Below, one piece after another: positions 35,798 through 43,215 of a DNA stretch of 64,000 nucleotides. The notes below the pieces were generated by a model. That model saw nothing but the letters and a program-made list of their open reading frames with translations, ran no database searches and was not told the origin of the DNA. The translations under genes were made by a program, and so were the position numbers. Origin of the DNA: JBAYIE01 sp041665785 (lineage in GTDB: Bacteria; Bacteroidota; Bacteroidia; UKL13-3); the NCBI GenBank assembly GCA_041665785.1, contig JBAYIE010000012.1, positions 35,618-99,617 of the forward strand. Direction: 5' to 3'. Position 1 is the stretch's first letter, and each line of letters begins with the position of its first letter.

Positions 35798-36142
35798 ATG
35801 CCACGTTCAGTCAATTCAGTAGCGTCTCGCAGACGCAGAAAAAAACTCCTCGGATTAGCCAAAGGCTACTGGGGTAAACGGAAAAATGTATTAACCATTG
35901 CCAAGCATACTATCGACAAAGGTTTGGGGTATGCTTACCGCGATCGTAAAACCAAGAAGCGTAATTTCCGCGCTCTTTGGATTATGCGTATCAATGCAGG
36001 CACACGTTTGCATGGCCTCAGCTATTCTCAATTTATTGGGATGGCCGGTAAGAAAAATCTGGGTCTTAACCGTAAGGTCTTAGCTGATCTTGCGATGCAC
36101 AACCCGGAGACTTTTAAAGCCATTATAGACTCGGTAAAATAA
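35798..36142 (+). CDS. rplT: 50S ribosomal protein L20
   Basis: A 114-residue basic protein with the L20 features MPRSVNSVASRRRRKKLLGL, AKGYWGKRKNVLTIAKHT and the globular part INAGTRLHGLSYSQFIGM. L20 is needed early in 50S assembly and, in E. coli, represses its own operon by binding the mRNA. The 103-bp gap between rpmI and rplT is longer than usual and could hold a control element, though I see no clear pseudoknot by eye. A strong terminator follows. Confidence 0.97.
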   Translation: MPRSVNSVASRRRRKKLLGLAKGYWGKRKNVLTIAKHTIDKGLGYAYRDRKTKKRNFRALWIMRINAGTRLHGLSYSQFIGMAGKKNLGLNRKVLADLAMHNPETFKAIIDSVK

Positions 36143-36166
36143 CAAACACCTTACGACTTACGAATG

Positions 36167-36198
36167 AAATCCCGCTCACAAGGCGGGATTTTTTTTAT
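36167..36198 (+). terminator. rho-independent terminator after rplT
   Basis: AAATCCCGC pairs with GCGGGATTT across TCACAAG, and a run of eight T follows. It ends the thrS-infC-rpmI-rplT unit. The distal part overlaps the 3' end of the convergent minus-strand gene by a few bases. Confidence 0.92.
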
Positions 36199-36914
36199 AA
36201 CTTCAGTCCAAGACCAATGCCATAATTCACAGAAGTAATATACTGGTGTATTTGTATGTCGCGTCTTGAAGTCGGAGGAAAATCATAAGCAGTAACGGCG
36301 TTGTACACAGCCTGTGTATAGAAATAAGATAACGAGGCATGCACATAAAACCGGTTGGTAACATACCAGTTCACCCTTGTTCCCAAATCAAAACTGATAG
36401 AATGGGTGGAGGCTCCAAAATACTCCGAGCCCAACATATACGGGTAACTCGTGGTGTCTGTTGTGTTATGAACCGTCATTCGTACTTCCGGCAATTCGGA
36501 ATACGTATACCCGATGAGCAAGTGCGGTTGAATGGCAAATGATTTTCCAAGATCTATATTTCTGACGATCCCTACATATGGGGTACGCAAGTTCCAGGGT
36601 AAACTAGAAACCGAAACAAAGATATTGTCACCGGCAGTATCAGTTATATGCTGCTTAAACTCCATTAATCCCGATAAAAAGGAAGTTTGTCTATAACCAA
36701 ATCGAATTCCCCAGTTAGTCTTGAGGGTAAACGTATAACTCAATTGAAATCCTGAACCCAACGATGCATATCCATCCGGGCTGTATATTCCGGATCCGGA
36801 ACTCCCAAACCGGCCGGTTGGGATTAAGCCTTCTGATTCAAAAGTAAAATAATGATTCTGGGCGCCAACCGTTGCAATCTGTGCAAAACATAATACCAAA
36901 CAAAGCTTACGCAT
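36195..36914 (-). CDS. predicted outer-membrane beta-barrel protein
   Basis: A 239-residue protein with a signal peptide (MRKLCLVLCFAQIATVGAQ). The mature part consists of alternating amphipathic strands with aromatic girdle residues (GFQLSYTFTLKTNWGIRFGY, RFYVHASLSYFYTQAV) and ends in GIGLGLKL, the sort of terminal strand seen in 8-stranded barrels. I do not recognise a specific family. It is convergent with rplT, sharing the terminator region. Possibly a porin-like or structural barrel protein; the function is unknown. Confidence 0.7.
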   Translation of the reverse strand: MRKLCLVLCFAQIATVGAQNHYFTFESEGLIPTGRFGSSGSGIYSPDGYASLGSGFQLSYTFTLKTNWGIRFGYRQTSFLSGLMEFKQHITDTAGDNIFVSVSSLPWNLRTPYVGIVRNIDLGKSFAIQPHLLIGYTYSELPEVRMTVHNTTDTTSYPYMLGSEYFGASTHSISFDLGTRVNWYVTNRFYVHASLSYFYTQAVYNAVTAYDFPPTSRRDIQIHQYITSVNYGIGLGLKL

Positions 36915-37036
36915 TTTAGCGGTGGGTTTGAATATAACAGATGTGTAAAAACCGCATAAAGTTGCATACGCTTCCCGATTTGAAAAACGCGTAATTTAGT
37001 TTAGGTTTGATGAATTGATAGACCGAACAGGAGTAT

Positions 37037-37615
37037 ATGGAAAGAATCAGGTTAAACATTATCGGGTTAAGTTCAGGACAAAGCAACGGATCGTATACAT
37101 TGATATTGGAGGAAGAAAAAGGCAAGCGTAAACTGCCCATTGTAATTGGAAGTTTTGAAGCGCAGGCCATAGCCATTGAAATAGAAAAAATCGTTCCGTT
37201 CAGGCCTATGACACATGATTTGTTTGTAGCGTTTGCGCAAACATTTTCGATACAGATCCGGGAAGTGATTATTTACAATTTGCTGGATGGCGTGTTTCAT
37301 GCAAAACTGGTGTGTGACGCCAACGGGCAGGAATATGAAATTGATGCGCGTACTTCCGATTCCATTGCGCTGGCGGTACGTTTTAAATGTCCGATCTTTA
37401 CATATGATACCATCATGGAAGAAGCCGGAGTTATTTTTGAAGAAGAACCCGGTCAGCGGGAAGAAACGGAACCCATAGAAGTGAAGAAAGCCGGAGATGA
37501 TTTGAGTCGTCTGAGCGATGAAGAACTGCAAATCAAACTGGATGAGGCACTGAATATAGAAGATTACGGAAGAGCGGCAGTGATACGCGACGAAATGCAT
37601 AAACGAAAAAAATAA
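37037..37615 (+). CDS. bifunctional nuclease domain (DUF151) protein with UvrB/UvrC motif
   Basis: This 192-residue protein has the DUF151/BFN domain at about 1-130 (LILEEEKGKRKLPIVIGSFE, IALAVRFKCPIFTYD) and a UvrB/UvrC-type helical hairpin at the C-terminus (ELQIKLDEALNIEDYGRAA). DUF151 proteins in plants are reported to have RNase and DNase activity; in bacteria the role is unknown. The next gene (nucleoside transporter) starts 1 bp after the stop, so the two are co-transcribed, possibly linking nucleic-acid turnover with nucleoside uptake. Confidence 0.88.
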   Translation: MERIRLNIIGLSSGQSNGSYTLILEEEKGKRKLPIVIGSFEAQAIAIEIEKIVPFRPMTHDLFVAFAQTFSIQIREVIIYNLLDGVFHAKLVCDANGQEYEIDARTSDSIALAVRFKCPIFTYDTIMEEAGVIFEEEPGQREETEPIEVKKAGDDLSRLSDEELQIKLDEALNIEDYGRAAVIRDEMHKRKK

Positions 37616-37616
37616 G

Positions 37617-38897
37617 ATGGAAAGATTCCACGGATTGATTGGCATCGGATTGATTTTAGGCCTGGCTTTTATCGTCTCCGGCAACCGTAAAGCCATCAAT
37701 TTGAGGCTGGTCCTGAGCGGACTCGGATTACAACTGACCGCTGCCTTGTTTATTCTTAAAACCTCATTTGGACAGAACCTTTTCGCCTGGCTCGGCAACA
37801 GCATCAAAAAATTATTGGAGATGGCCGACAAGGGAGGCGAATTTGTTTTCGGCGGCCTGATGAAACCCGAATTATTGCAACCCATATTCGGAGATCAATA
37901 CAGTTTTCTCTTCATGTTTAAAATTATTCCAACCATCATATTTGTAGCGGTATTGGTGAGTGTGGCTTATCATATCGGCATCATGCAAATCATTATTGGT
38001 TTCTTTGCGCGTATCGTACATTTCCTGATGCGTGTGAGTGGCAGCGAGGCTTTGTCGAATGTGGCCAGTGCATTTGTAGGGCAGGTTGAAGCGCAAATCA
38101 TGATTAAGCCATATATAAATACTATGACACGCAGTGAGATCCTGGCATCGATGAGTGGTAGTATGGCCTGCATAGCCGGAGGTGTGATGGCGGTATATAT
38201 TTCGATGGGAGTACCTGCCCCTTATTTGCTTGCGGCCAGTATTATGGCTGCTCCCGGTGCACTGGTAATTTCTAAAATAGTATTACCTGAAACAGAAGAA
38301 TCAGCAACCAAAGGATCAGTGAAACTGGAAGTGAAAAAATCGCACGCCAATTTGCTGGATGCTATTTCGCATGGAGCGAGTGATGGTTTAAAAGTCTCGC
38401 TAAATGTAATTGCTATGTTGATCGGATTTATTGCCCTGATTGCGTTGGTGGATTTGTTGTTGGCCAAGGTTGGAATCGGATTGGTGGCGTTAGGTTTAAG
38501 CCTCGACGTTATTGGAATCGATCTGAATCATTTTAACCTGAATGCTATTTTTGGCAGTTTGTTTTCGGTGTTTGCCTGGTCGATGGGCGTACCCGCACAG
38601 GATACTTTTGCCGTTGGATCTCTGATGGGAACAAAATTGGTCATCAATGAATTTGTAGCCTATTCCAATTTATCGGATATGATTTCGCTGCAGGCGCTTC
38701 AACCCAAATCGCTCATGATAGTAAGCTTTGCCTTGTGTGGTTTTGCTAATTTCAGTTCCATTGCTATACAGGTTGGAGGTATAGGGGAATTGGCACCTGC
38801 ACGCAGAGCTGATCTGGCGCGTCTTGGTTTCCGGGCATTGTTTTGCGGAACCCTGGCTTCTTACTTATCGGCTACTATTGCCGGAATGCTGATGTAA
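37617..38897 (+). CDS. concentrative nucleoside transporter (CNT/NupC family)
   Basis: This 426-residue membrane protein has about ten hydrophobic segments. The N-terminal Nucleos_tra2-like region shows GLILGLAFIVSGNRKAINLR and the core has the QVEAQIMIKPYI and SGSMACIAGGVMAVYISMG segments of CNT proteins. These take up nucleosides with Na+ or H+. The C-terminal gate region has LMGTKLVINEFVAY and GFANFSSIAIQVGGIG. It follows the DUF151 gene by 1 bp. Confidence 0.94.
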   Translation: MERFHGLIGIGLILGLAFIVSGNRKAINLRLVLSGLGLQLTAALFILKTSFGQNLFAWLGNSIKKLLEMADKGGEFVFGGLMKPELLQPIFGDQYSFLFMFKIIPTIIFVAVLVSVAYHIGIMQIIIGFFARIVHFLMRVSGSEALSNVASAFVGQVEAQIMIKPYINTMTRSEILASMSGSMACIAGGVMAVYISMGVPAPYLLAASIMAAPGALVISKIVLPETEESATKGSVKLEVKKSHANLLDAISHGASDGLKVSLNVIAMLIGFIALIALVDLLLAKVGIGLVALGLSLDVIGIDLNHFNLNAIFGSLFSVFAWSMGVPAQDTFAVGSLMGTKLVINEFVAYSNLSDMISLQALQPKSLMIVSFALCGFANFSSIAIQVGGIGELAPARRADLARLGFRALFCGTLASYLSATIAGMLM

Positions 38898-38902
38898 ATT
38901 AC

Positions 38903-39115
38903 TTACGGTTTTTGTTGCAGTCGACGTGCACGCTCTTCATCCAGGGTGTGCTTGAGCGAATCGACAGATGGATCGGTAGCTGGTTTCGGTAATTCTTTAA
39001 CCGACTCTACCGGCGCATCTTTGATTTCCTTTTTTTGGCGACAACTCTGCGCAACCAGAAACAGCGCACTAATGAGCAACAACCAGCTTATGTGTTTCCT
39101 TAGTATTGTTTTCAT
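38903..39115 (-). CDS. small hypothetical lipoprotein
   Basis: A 70-residue protein with signal peptide and lipobox (LFLVAQSC), followed by a short Lys/Glu/Pro-rich tail (KEIKDAPVESVKELPKP) and a C-terminal helix (VDSLKHTLDEERARRL). It overlaps the 3' end of the T9SS cargo gene by 47 bp in another frame on the same strand, so it may be translated from the same mRNA. No family recognised. The well-formed signal peptide argues that it is real. Confidence 0.65.
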   Translation of the reverse strand: MKTILRKHISWLLLISALFLVAQSCRQKKEIKDAPVESVKELPKPATDPSVDSLKHTLDEERARRLQQKP

Positions 39116-40937
39116 AAATGAGTTGTATAAAATAAATGCCTTCGCTTAAATCATCCGTTGCTATGCTGAACCGATTCAAACCGGCTTTTGCATTATCTTC
39201 CAATAACCGGGATACGAGTCTGCCTTGCTGATCCAGCAAATTAAATTGCAGTCTTTCGGCATTCTTTAAGGTAAATTCTATATGAGCAAAACTCTTTGCC
39301 GGATTTGGATAAACGGTTGCAATAGCTGCGGATCCATTTTGTTTATTTAAGCCCAGCCGGGGATCTGTACTTCTTACTTTTCCAATCCAGGTGAGGTTGT
39401 TGCTCCCCGATCCATAAGATCCGTTCAGGTAAAAAATGCCGAGTTCGTTGTACCTGCGCTGAATGCCGGTATAATCGCCCCAACGTTCCAGGGTATCACC
39501 CAGCATATTGATATTGGAGAGTCCTGTTTTTACAATAACCGGATCTGAATATTCCAGATTTCGATCTACAAACAAGGCCAGTGTTCCCGGAAAACTATTT
39601 TTAGATACATAGGAAAGTGTAATCATGGCACTGTTGTTATCTCCCTGGCTTCCTGCATAGGCCATACTCGGATAGCCCACATCCATGGTATCGTAGCCCA
39701 TTACGCGTCCTTTCAACACCGGTGTAGTGGTAACATGGGAAATGATACCGTGATAGAATCCCGGACTGAACGATGGCTGATACATGCAGTTTCCTACGAA
39801 CTGAATCTGATCGTCTTCGTACATCGCACAAAGGGAACGTGCATCGTTTGTTTGCAACAACTCTCCGCTGGGTTGAATGGCATTGGGAGGTAATCCATAC
39901 GCAACATCCGACTTCAGAATAGTGGTTTTCAGTTGCGCATTTCCAGAAGCGATGGTATTGGTCACTTCGTGCAGAAAAACAGTATCGTTATTTAAATCGG
40001 AAGGACGCATGGAAATAAAGTATTGATTGGGTCCGTACAATTGTGAACCACCTTTGGCAGGGCAGACGCTCCAGATCGACTTGCCATTGTATTGAATGTC
40101 TTCGTAAACGCGCTGATGCAAAGAATCGCCTGCATATCCACCATTCAATTCAACTTGCCAGATCAGTGATTCAATAAATCCGGTTTGCCATGGAGTATTG
40201 TCTTTAACCCGGTTAACAGTGATGAACAATTCCTGTTGCGTAAGTGAAATGATGGGGTAATCGCTCCACGAAGCATCGCCCCAGAGATTGCCCGGAATGG
40301 CATAAAATTTCCACACCTTGGTAGGGTCTTCCGTTTGTGTAAAACCAACAATGATACGCGTATCGGCACTGGTGGAACCTTGCAAAAACACGGCTACAAA
40401 ACGATCGTGTAAAGGATCATAAATAATCCGTGGATCGAAGGTACGATTGAGTGTTCCCAATTGATTGGCAATAGTCGCCAGGGTCCTACCCATTAAGAAT
40501 TTACCCGTATCGTTGTAAATATTATAATTGGTATTGGTAGCGCTAATGATAAACTTTCCGCTGTTGCTGATGGCTATATCGTTATCGTTGGGAGTGCCTT
40601 GTGATACATTGCCAAAAAAATCATCCAATACCTGTGGTGCGGGAGAAGAAGATTTCTTTCCCATAGAATTCATTGAACGATTTACATCTGGTTCATTTTT
40701 AAATTTTATGCGCTGTTGATCCAATTGCGCTTTGTGCAATCGTGTGGCCGTTTGAGGAAGTGGAGCAGCTGATTTTAACAAAACCAGGGTAGGTTCGTAA
40801 TCGGCTCTGGCATCCGAAAAATTAACTGTAACAGCCGGGGGCGATTGATGATCGGATACCTTGTAAGTAAACCCGGTTTGAGCGGTAGCACCCATACCGG
40901 AGAAGACAGTTAAACAAACAATCAGACGATTTTTCAT
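39069..40937 (-). CDS. secreted protein with type A T9SS sorting domain
   Basis: This 622-residue exported protein has a short signal peptide (LIVCLTVFSGMGATAQ). The body has beta-propeller-like strand patterns and motifs such as DFFGNVSQGTPNDNDIAIS, FDPRIIYDPLHDRFVAVFLQ and WSDYPIISLTQQELFITVN, which resemble proteins annotated as extracellular repeat or hydrolase-like in Bacteroidota; no catalytic site is evident. The C-terminal 80 residues are a T9SS type A tail (VYPNPAKSFAHIEF, NLLDQQGRLVSRLL, ETHKLVVAH). A -7 box ends 5 bp before the ATG. Confidence 0.88.
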   Translation of the reverse strand: MKNRLIVCLTVFSGMGATAQTGFTYKVSDHQSPPAVTVNFSDARADYEPTLVLLKSAAPLPQTATRLHKAQLDQQRIKFKNEPDVNRSMNSMGKKSSSPAPQVLDDFFGNVSQGTPNDNDIAISNSGKFIISATNTNYNIYNDTGKFLMGRTLATIANQLGTLNRTFDPRIIYDPLHDRFVAVFLQGSTSADTRIIVGFTQTEDPTKVWKFYAIPGNLWGDASWSDYPIISLTQQELFITVNRVKDNTPWQTGFIESLIWQVELNGGYAGDSLHQRVYEDIQYNGKSIWSVCPAKGGSQLYGPNQYFISMRPSDLNNDTVFLHEVTNTIASGNAQLKTTILKSDVAYGLPPNAIQPSGELLQTNDARSLCAMYEDDQIQFVGNCMYQPSFSPGFYHGIISHVTTTPVLKGRVMGYDTMDVGYPSMAYAGSQGDNNSAMITLSYVSKNSFPGTLALFVDRNLEYSDPVIVKTGLSNINMLGDTLERWGDYTGIQRRYNELGIFYLNGSYGSGSNNLTWIGKVRSTDPRLGLNKQNGSAAIATVYPNPAKSFAHIEFTLKNAERLQFNLLDQQGRLVSRLLEDNAKAGLNRFSIATDDLSEGIYFIQLIYENNTKETHKLVVAH

Positions 40938-40942
40938 AAGGG

Positions 40943-40950
40943 CAAAGTTA
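40943..40950 (-). promoter_or_regulatory. -7 element abutting the start codon of the 622-residue T9SS gene
   Basis: Read on the minus strand: TAACTTTG, then CCCTT, then ATG. The box matches TAnnTTTG exactly. A normal start site would place the first base of the mRNA at or near the ATG. Confidence 0.5.
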
Positions 40951-40999
40951 AGGAGATAACACGTTAATTGCTATGATATTAGGGAGGTGCTATGTGCTG

Positions 41000-41081
41000 A
41001 GGTGTTTATGAGCTATGAAGGTTCTCTGAATATGTTTAAATCCTGAGTTCATGAATACGTATCTCATAAACACCTATCTCA
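41000..41081. repeat. 13-bp inverted repeat related to nearby tandem units
   Basis: AGGTGTTTATGAG (41000-41012) is the exact reverse complement of CTCATAAACACCT (41063-41075), with 50 bases between. The right arm is part of TATCTCATAAACACC-TATCTCA, one and a half units of the 15-bp repeat that recurs in tandem at 41157. Confidence 0.65.
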
Positions 41082-41156
41082 AATTGTGAGGAGCTATGAG
41101 CTTATGAGAAATTCAGTTCTCATTGAAGATTAATCAACTCCTTTCACTTAAAAACT

Positions 41157-41211
41157 TATCTCTTAAACACATATCTCCTAAACACATATCTCTTAAACAC
41201 CTATCTCATCC
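41157..41211. repeat. 15-bp tandem repeat, consensus TATCTCTTAAACACA
   Basis: Three full units (41157-41171, 41172-41186, 41187-41201) and a partial one follow each other, differing at one or two positions. The array runs into the stop codon of the EamA gene (TGA at 41206-41208 on the minus strand). The same unit is found at 41060 and, inverted, at 41001. Confidence 0.8.
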
Positions 41212-42078
41212 TCCATACAGTTTCCTCTGAATAAACGGATACGTAAAGATACTGATGAGGATAATCGCTGCACCGATATAAAACTGCAGCGACATGTATT
41301 CAGAACTTCCGAACAATAGAATAGAAAATCCGATACCATAAATCGGTTCCAGGTTATTGGTTATGATAACGGTTAATGGGGTGAATTTTTTGAGGATATG
41401 AATGCTCCAGGTAAAAGCTACTGCGGTGCAAAGTATGCTCAACAACAAGAGGTAGATCCAATCCTCCCAACCGGGGAAGGCAATAAATTCGGTACGCCCT
41501 TCGGCAAAAAGCATCATTACATTCAACGTAATAAATGCGCCTGCAAATTCAATCAAGGTAATTTTTATGGGTTCGTGTTTGCGAATAAGACGGCCGTTGT
41601 ACACGCCAAAAAATGCGGAAGTAAGGGCTGCCAGTATTCCCCATAAAATTCCTGCGATATATACCTGTTCAACATCTATGATGAGCAATAAACCAAACGC
41701 CAGAATCAGTCCATAAATCAAATCGCTCCAGTAAAAACGTTTACCCAATAATACGGGTTGCATTAAACTGGCAAATAAGGTTATGGTTGAAAAGCCTGCC
41801 ATGGTAATCGAAACATTGGAAACTTTGATGGCATGATAAAAGGCAAACCAGTGTAACCCCACAATACTGCCGATTCCGAAGATCTCGAGCAGCGATCGTC
41901 CGTCGGTTTTGAGACTCACCCCCTTAAACCGGGCAAATGCGTATAAGGCAATTCCGGCCAACAACAGCCGGTACCAAACCAGATCGAATGCCGGCAAAGA
42001 AATGGCCTTTCCAAATACCGGTGTAAATCCCCACAACAGAATGATGGCATGCAGTTGAATGTATTTATTCACGCGCAT
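41206..42078 (-). CDS. EamA/DMT family transporter
   Basis: This 290-residue membrane protein has ten hydrophobic segments in two EamA halves (IILLWGFTPVFGKAIS in the first, LAALTSAFFGVYNGRLIRKH at the start of the second). DMT proteins export amino acids, metabolites or drugs; the substrate cannot be predicted. The ATG is 1 bp after the LptF/G-type gene stop on the same strand, so they form an operon, although the link in function is unclear. Confidence 0.92.
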   Translation of the reverse strand: MRVNKYIQLHAIILLWGFTPVFGKAISLPAFDLVWYRLLLAGIALYAFARFKGVSLKTDGRSLLEIFGIGSIVGLHWFAFYHAIKVSNVSITMAGFSTITLFASLMQPVLLGKRFYWSDLIYGLILAFGLLLIIDVEQVYIAGILWGILAALTSAFFGVYNGRLIRKHEPIKITLIEFAGAFITLNVMMLFAEGRTEFIAFPGWEDWIYLLLLSILCTAVAFTWSIHILKKFTPLTVIITNNLEPIYGIGFSILLFGSSEYMSLQFYIGAAIILISIFTYPFIQRKLYGG

Positions 42079-42079
42079 A

Positions 42080-43165
42080 CTATTTGGGGGATCTAAATAT
42101 CATAACCATCGCAAGGAAAGAAAAGATCACAACCGGGAGCCAGACTGCAACCGCCGGGTGTATTACGTTCACTACCCCTAACGTTTTAAAAATCTGTACC
42201 GTCAACAGATAAACCAGTGTAATAAAAATACCAATTCCCAGATGCAAACCGATGCCACCCCTCACCTTTCGTGAAGAAATGGCAACTGCCAATAGCGTTA
42301 AAGGAATAAATGAAAAAGCATTTGCAATGCGTTTATACAATTCCACATAATATTCGTTGAGTTTGGATGACCCCTTTTCTCTTTCACCGCGTATATAATC
42401 GTTGAGTTCGGTATTGATCATCGCCGAGATATACTGCGATTTGATGATGAATTCAGACGGACGGATGGGCAATGTTGTGTCTTTAATACTCCCCTTGATC
42501 AGGTGCTCCCCTTCAGGGGTAAAAATACGCTGACGAAAATTTTCAAACTTCCACATGCCTTTGTCTTTGTTCCACAACAAGCGGTTGGCAAAAATCCGTT
42601 GCACCACTTTACCCTTTTCAAAACGCTCGAGCGTAAGGTTTGTACCCGTGCTATCCAGGTAATTAAATGATTCGATATAGAGCATTGTACCAGGCTCTAT
42701 CTGCACATGCAGATTCTGCGATTGTATGGTTTTCTTTTCGCGGATATACTCATCTTCGAAAGCCAGTTTGCGTTTTTCACAAACCGGGATGAGATAGGTA
42801 TTCAAATAAATAAAAGCTCCAACCAGCATCAAGGCCACAATCAGATAGGGTTTTAACACATTGCGGTATTTTGGACCACTGTTGAGGATGGCAATGATTT
42901 CCGTATTCTGAGCCAGTTTTGCATTGAAAAAAATGCAGGAAAGAAAAACGAAAAGCGGTCCGAATAATCCGTAAAACCAGGGAAGGAAATAAATATAGTA
43001 ATCGAAAATAACTGTGATGAGTGCTGGTTTACGCTTGATGAAGTCGTCGATTTTTTCAGAAATATCAATAAAAATCGCGATGAGGGAAAACAACAGCGTT
43101 GACAGCATGAAATTTGCAAGAAATTTCTTCATGATATACCTGTCGATAATGCTGATGATGACCAT
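42080..43165 (-). CDS. LptF/LptG family lipopolysaccharide export permease
   Basis: This protein of about 361 residues forms part of the LptBFG complex that extracts LPS from the inner membrane. It starts MVIISIIDRYIMKKFLANFM, the usual N-terminus of LptF/G, followed by three transmembrane segments, a large periplasmic beta-jellyroll (about 150-280) and three more transmembrane segments (ISSRKVRGGIGLHLGIGIFI among them). I chose the ATG at 43165; longer frames run upstream over the divergent gene's promoter. The partner permease and LptB are not in the window. Confidence 0.93.
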   Translation of the reverse strand: MVIISIIDRYIMKKFLANFMLSTLLFSLIAIFIDISEKIDDFIKRKPALITVIFDYYIYFLPWFYGLFGPLFVFLSCIFFNAKLAQNTEIIAILNSGPKYRNVLKPYLIVALMLVGAFIYLNTYLIPVCEKRKLAFEDEYIREKKTIQSQNLHVQIEPGTMLYIESFNYLDSTGTNLTLERFEKGKVVQRIFANRLLWNKDKGMWKFENFRQRIFTPEGEHLIKGSIKDTTLPIRPSEFIIKSQYISAMINTELNDYIRGEREKGSSKLNEYYVELYKRIANAFSFIPLTLLAVAISSRKVRGGIGLHLGIGIFITLVYLLTVQIFKTLGVVNVIHPAVAVWLPVVIFSFLAMVMIFRSPK

Positions 43166-43203
43166 GCTGTTTGTTACCCGCATCAATAATTGAGCCGGTT
43201 GGT

Positions 43204-43211
43204 TATTTTTG
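43204..43211 (+). promoter_or_regulatory. -7 element abutting the glycosyltransferase start
   Basis: TATTTTTG matches TAnnTTTG and is followed by TCGG and the ATG at 43216. With normal spacing the mRNA would begin at or just after the A of the ATG. No -33 box lies at the right distance. Confidence 0.4.
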
Positions 43212-43215
43212 TCGG

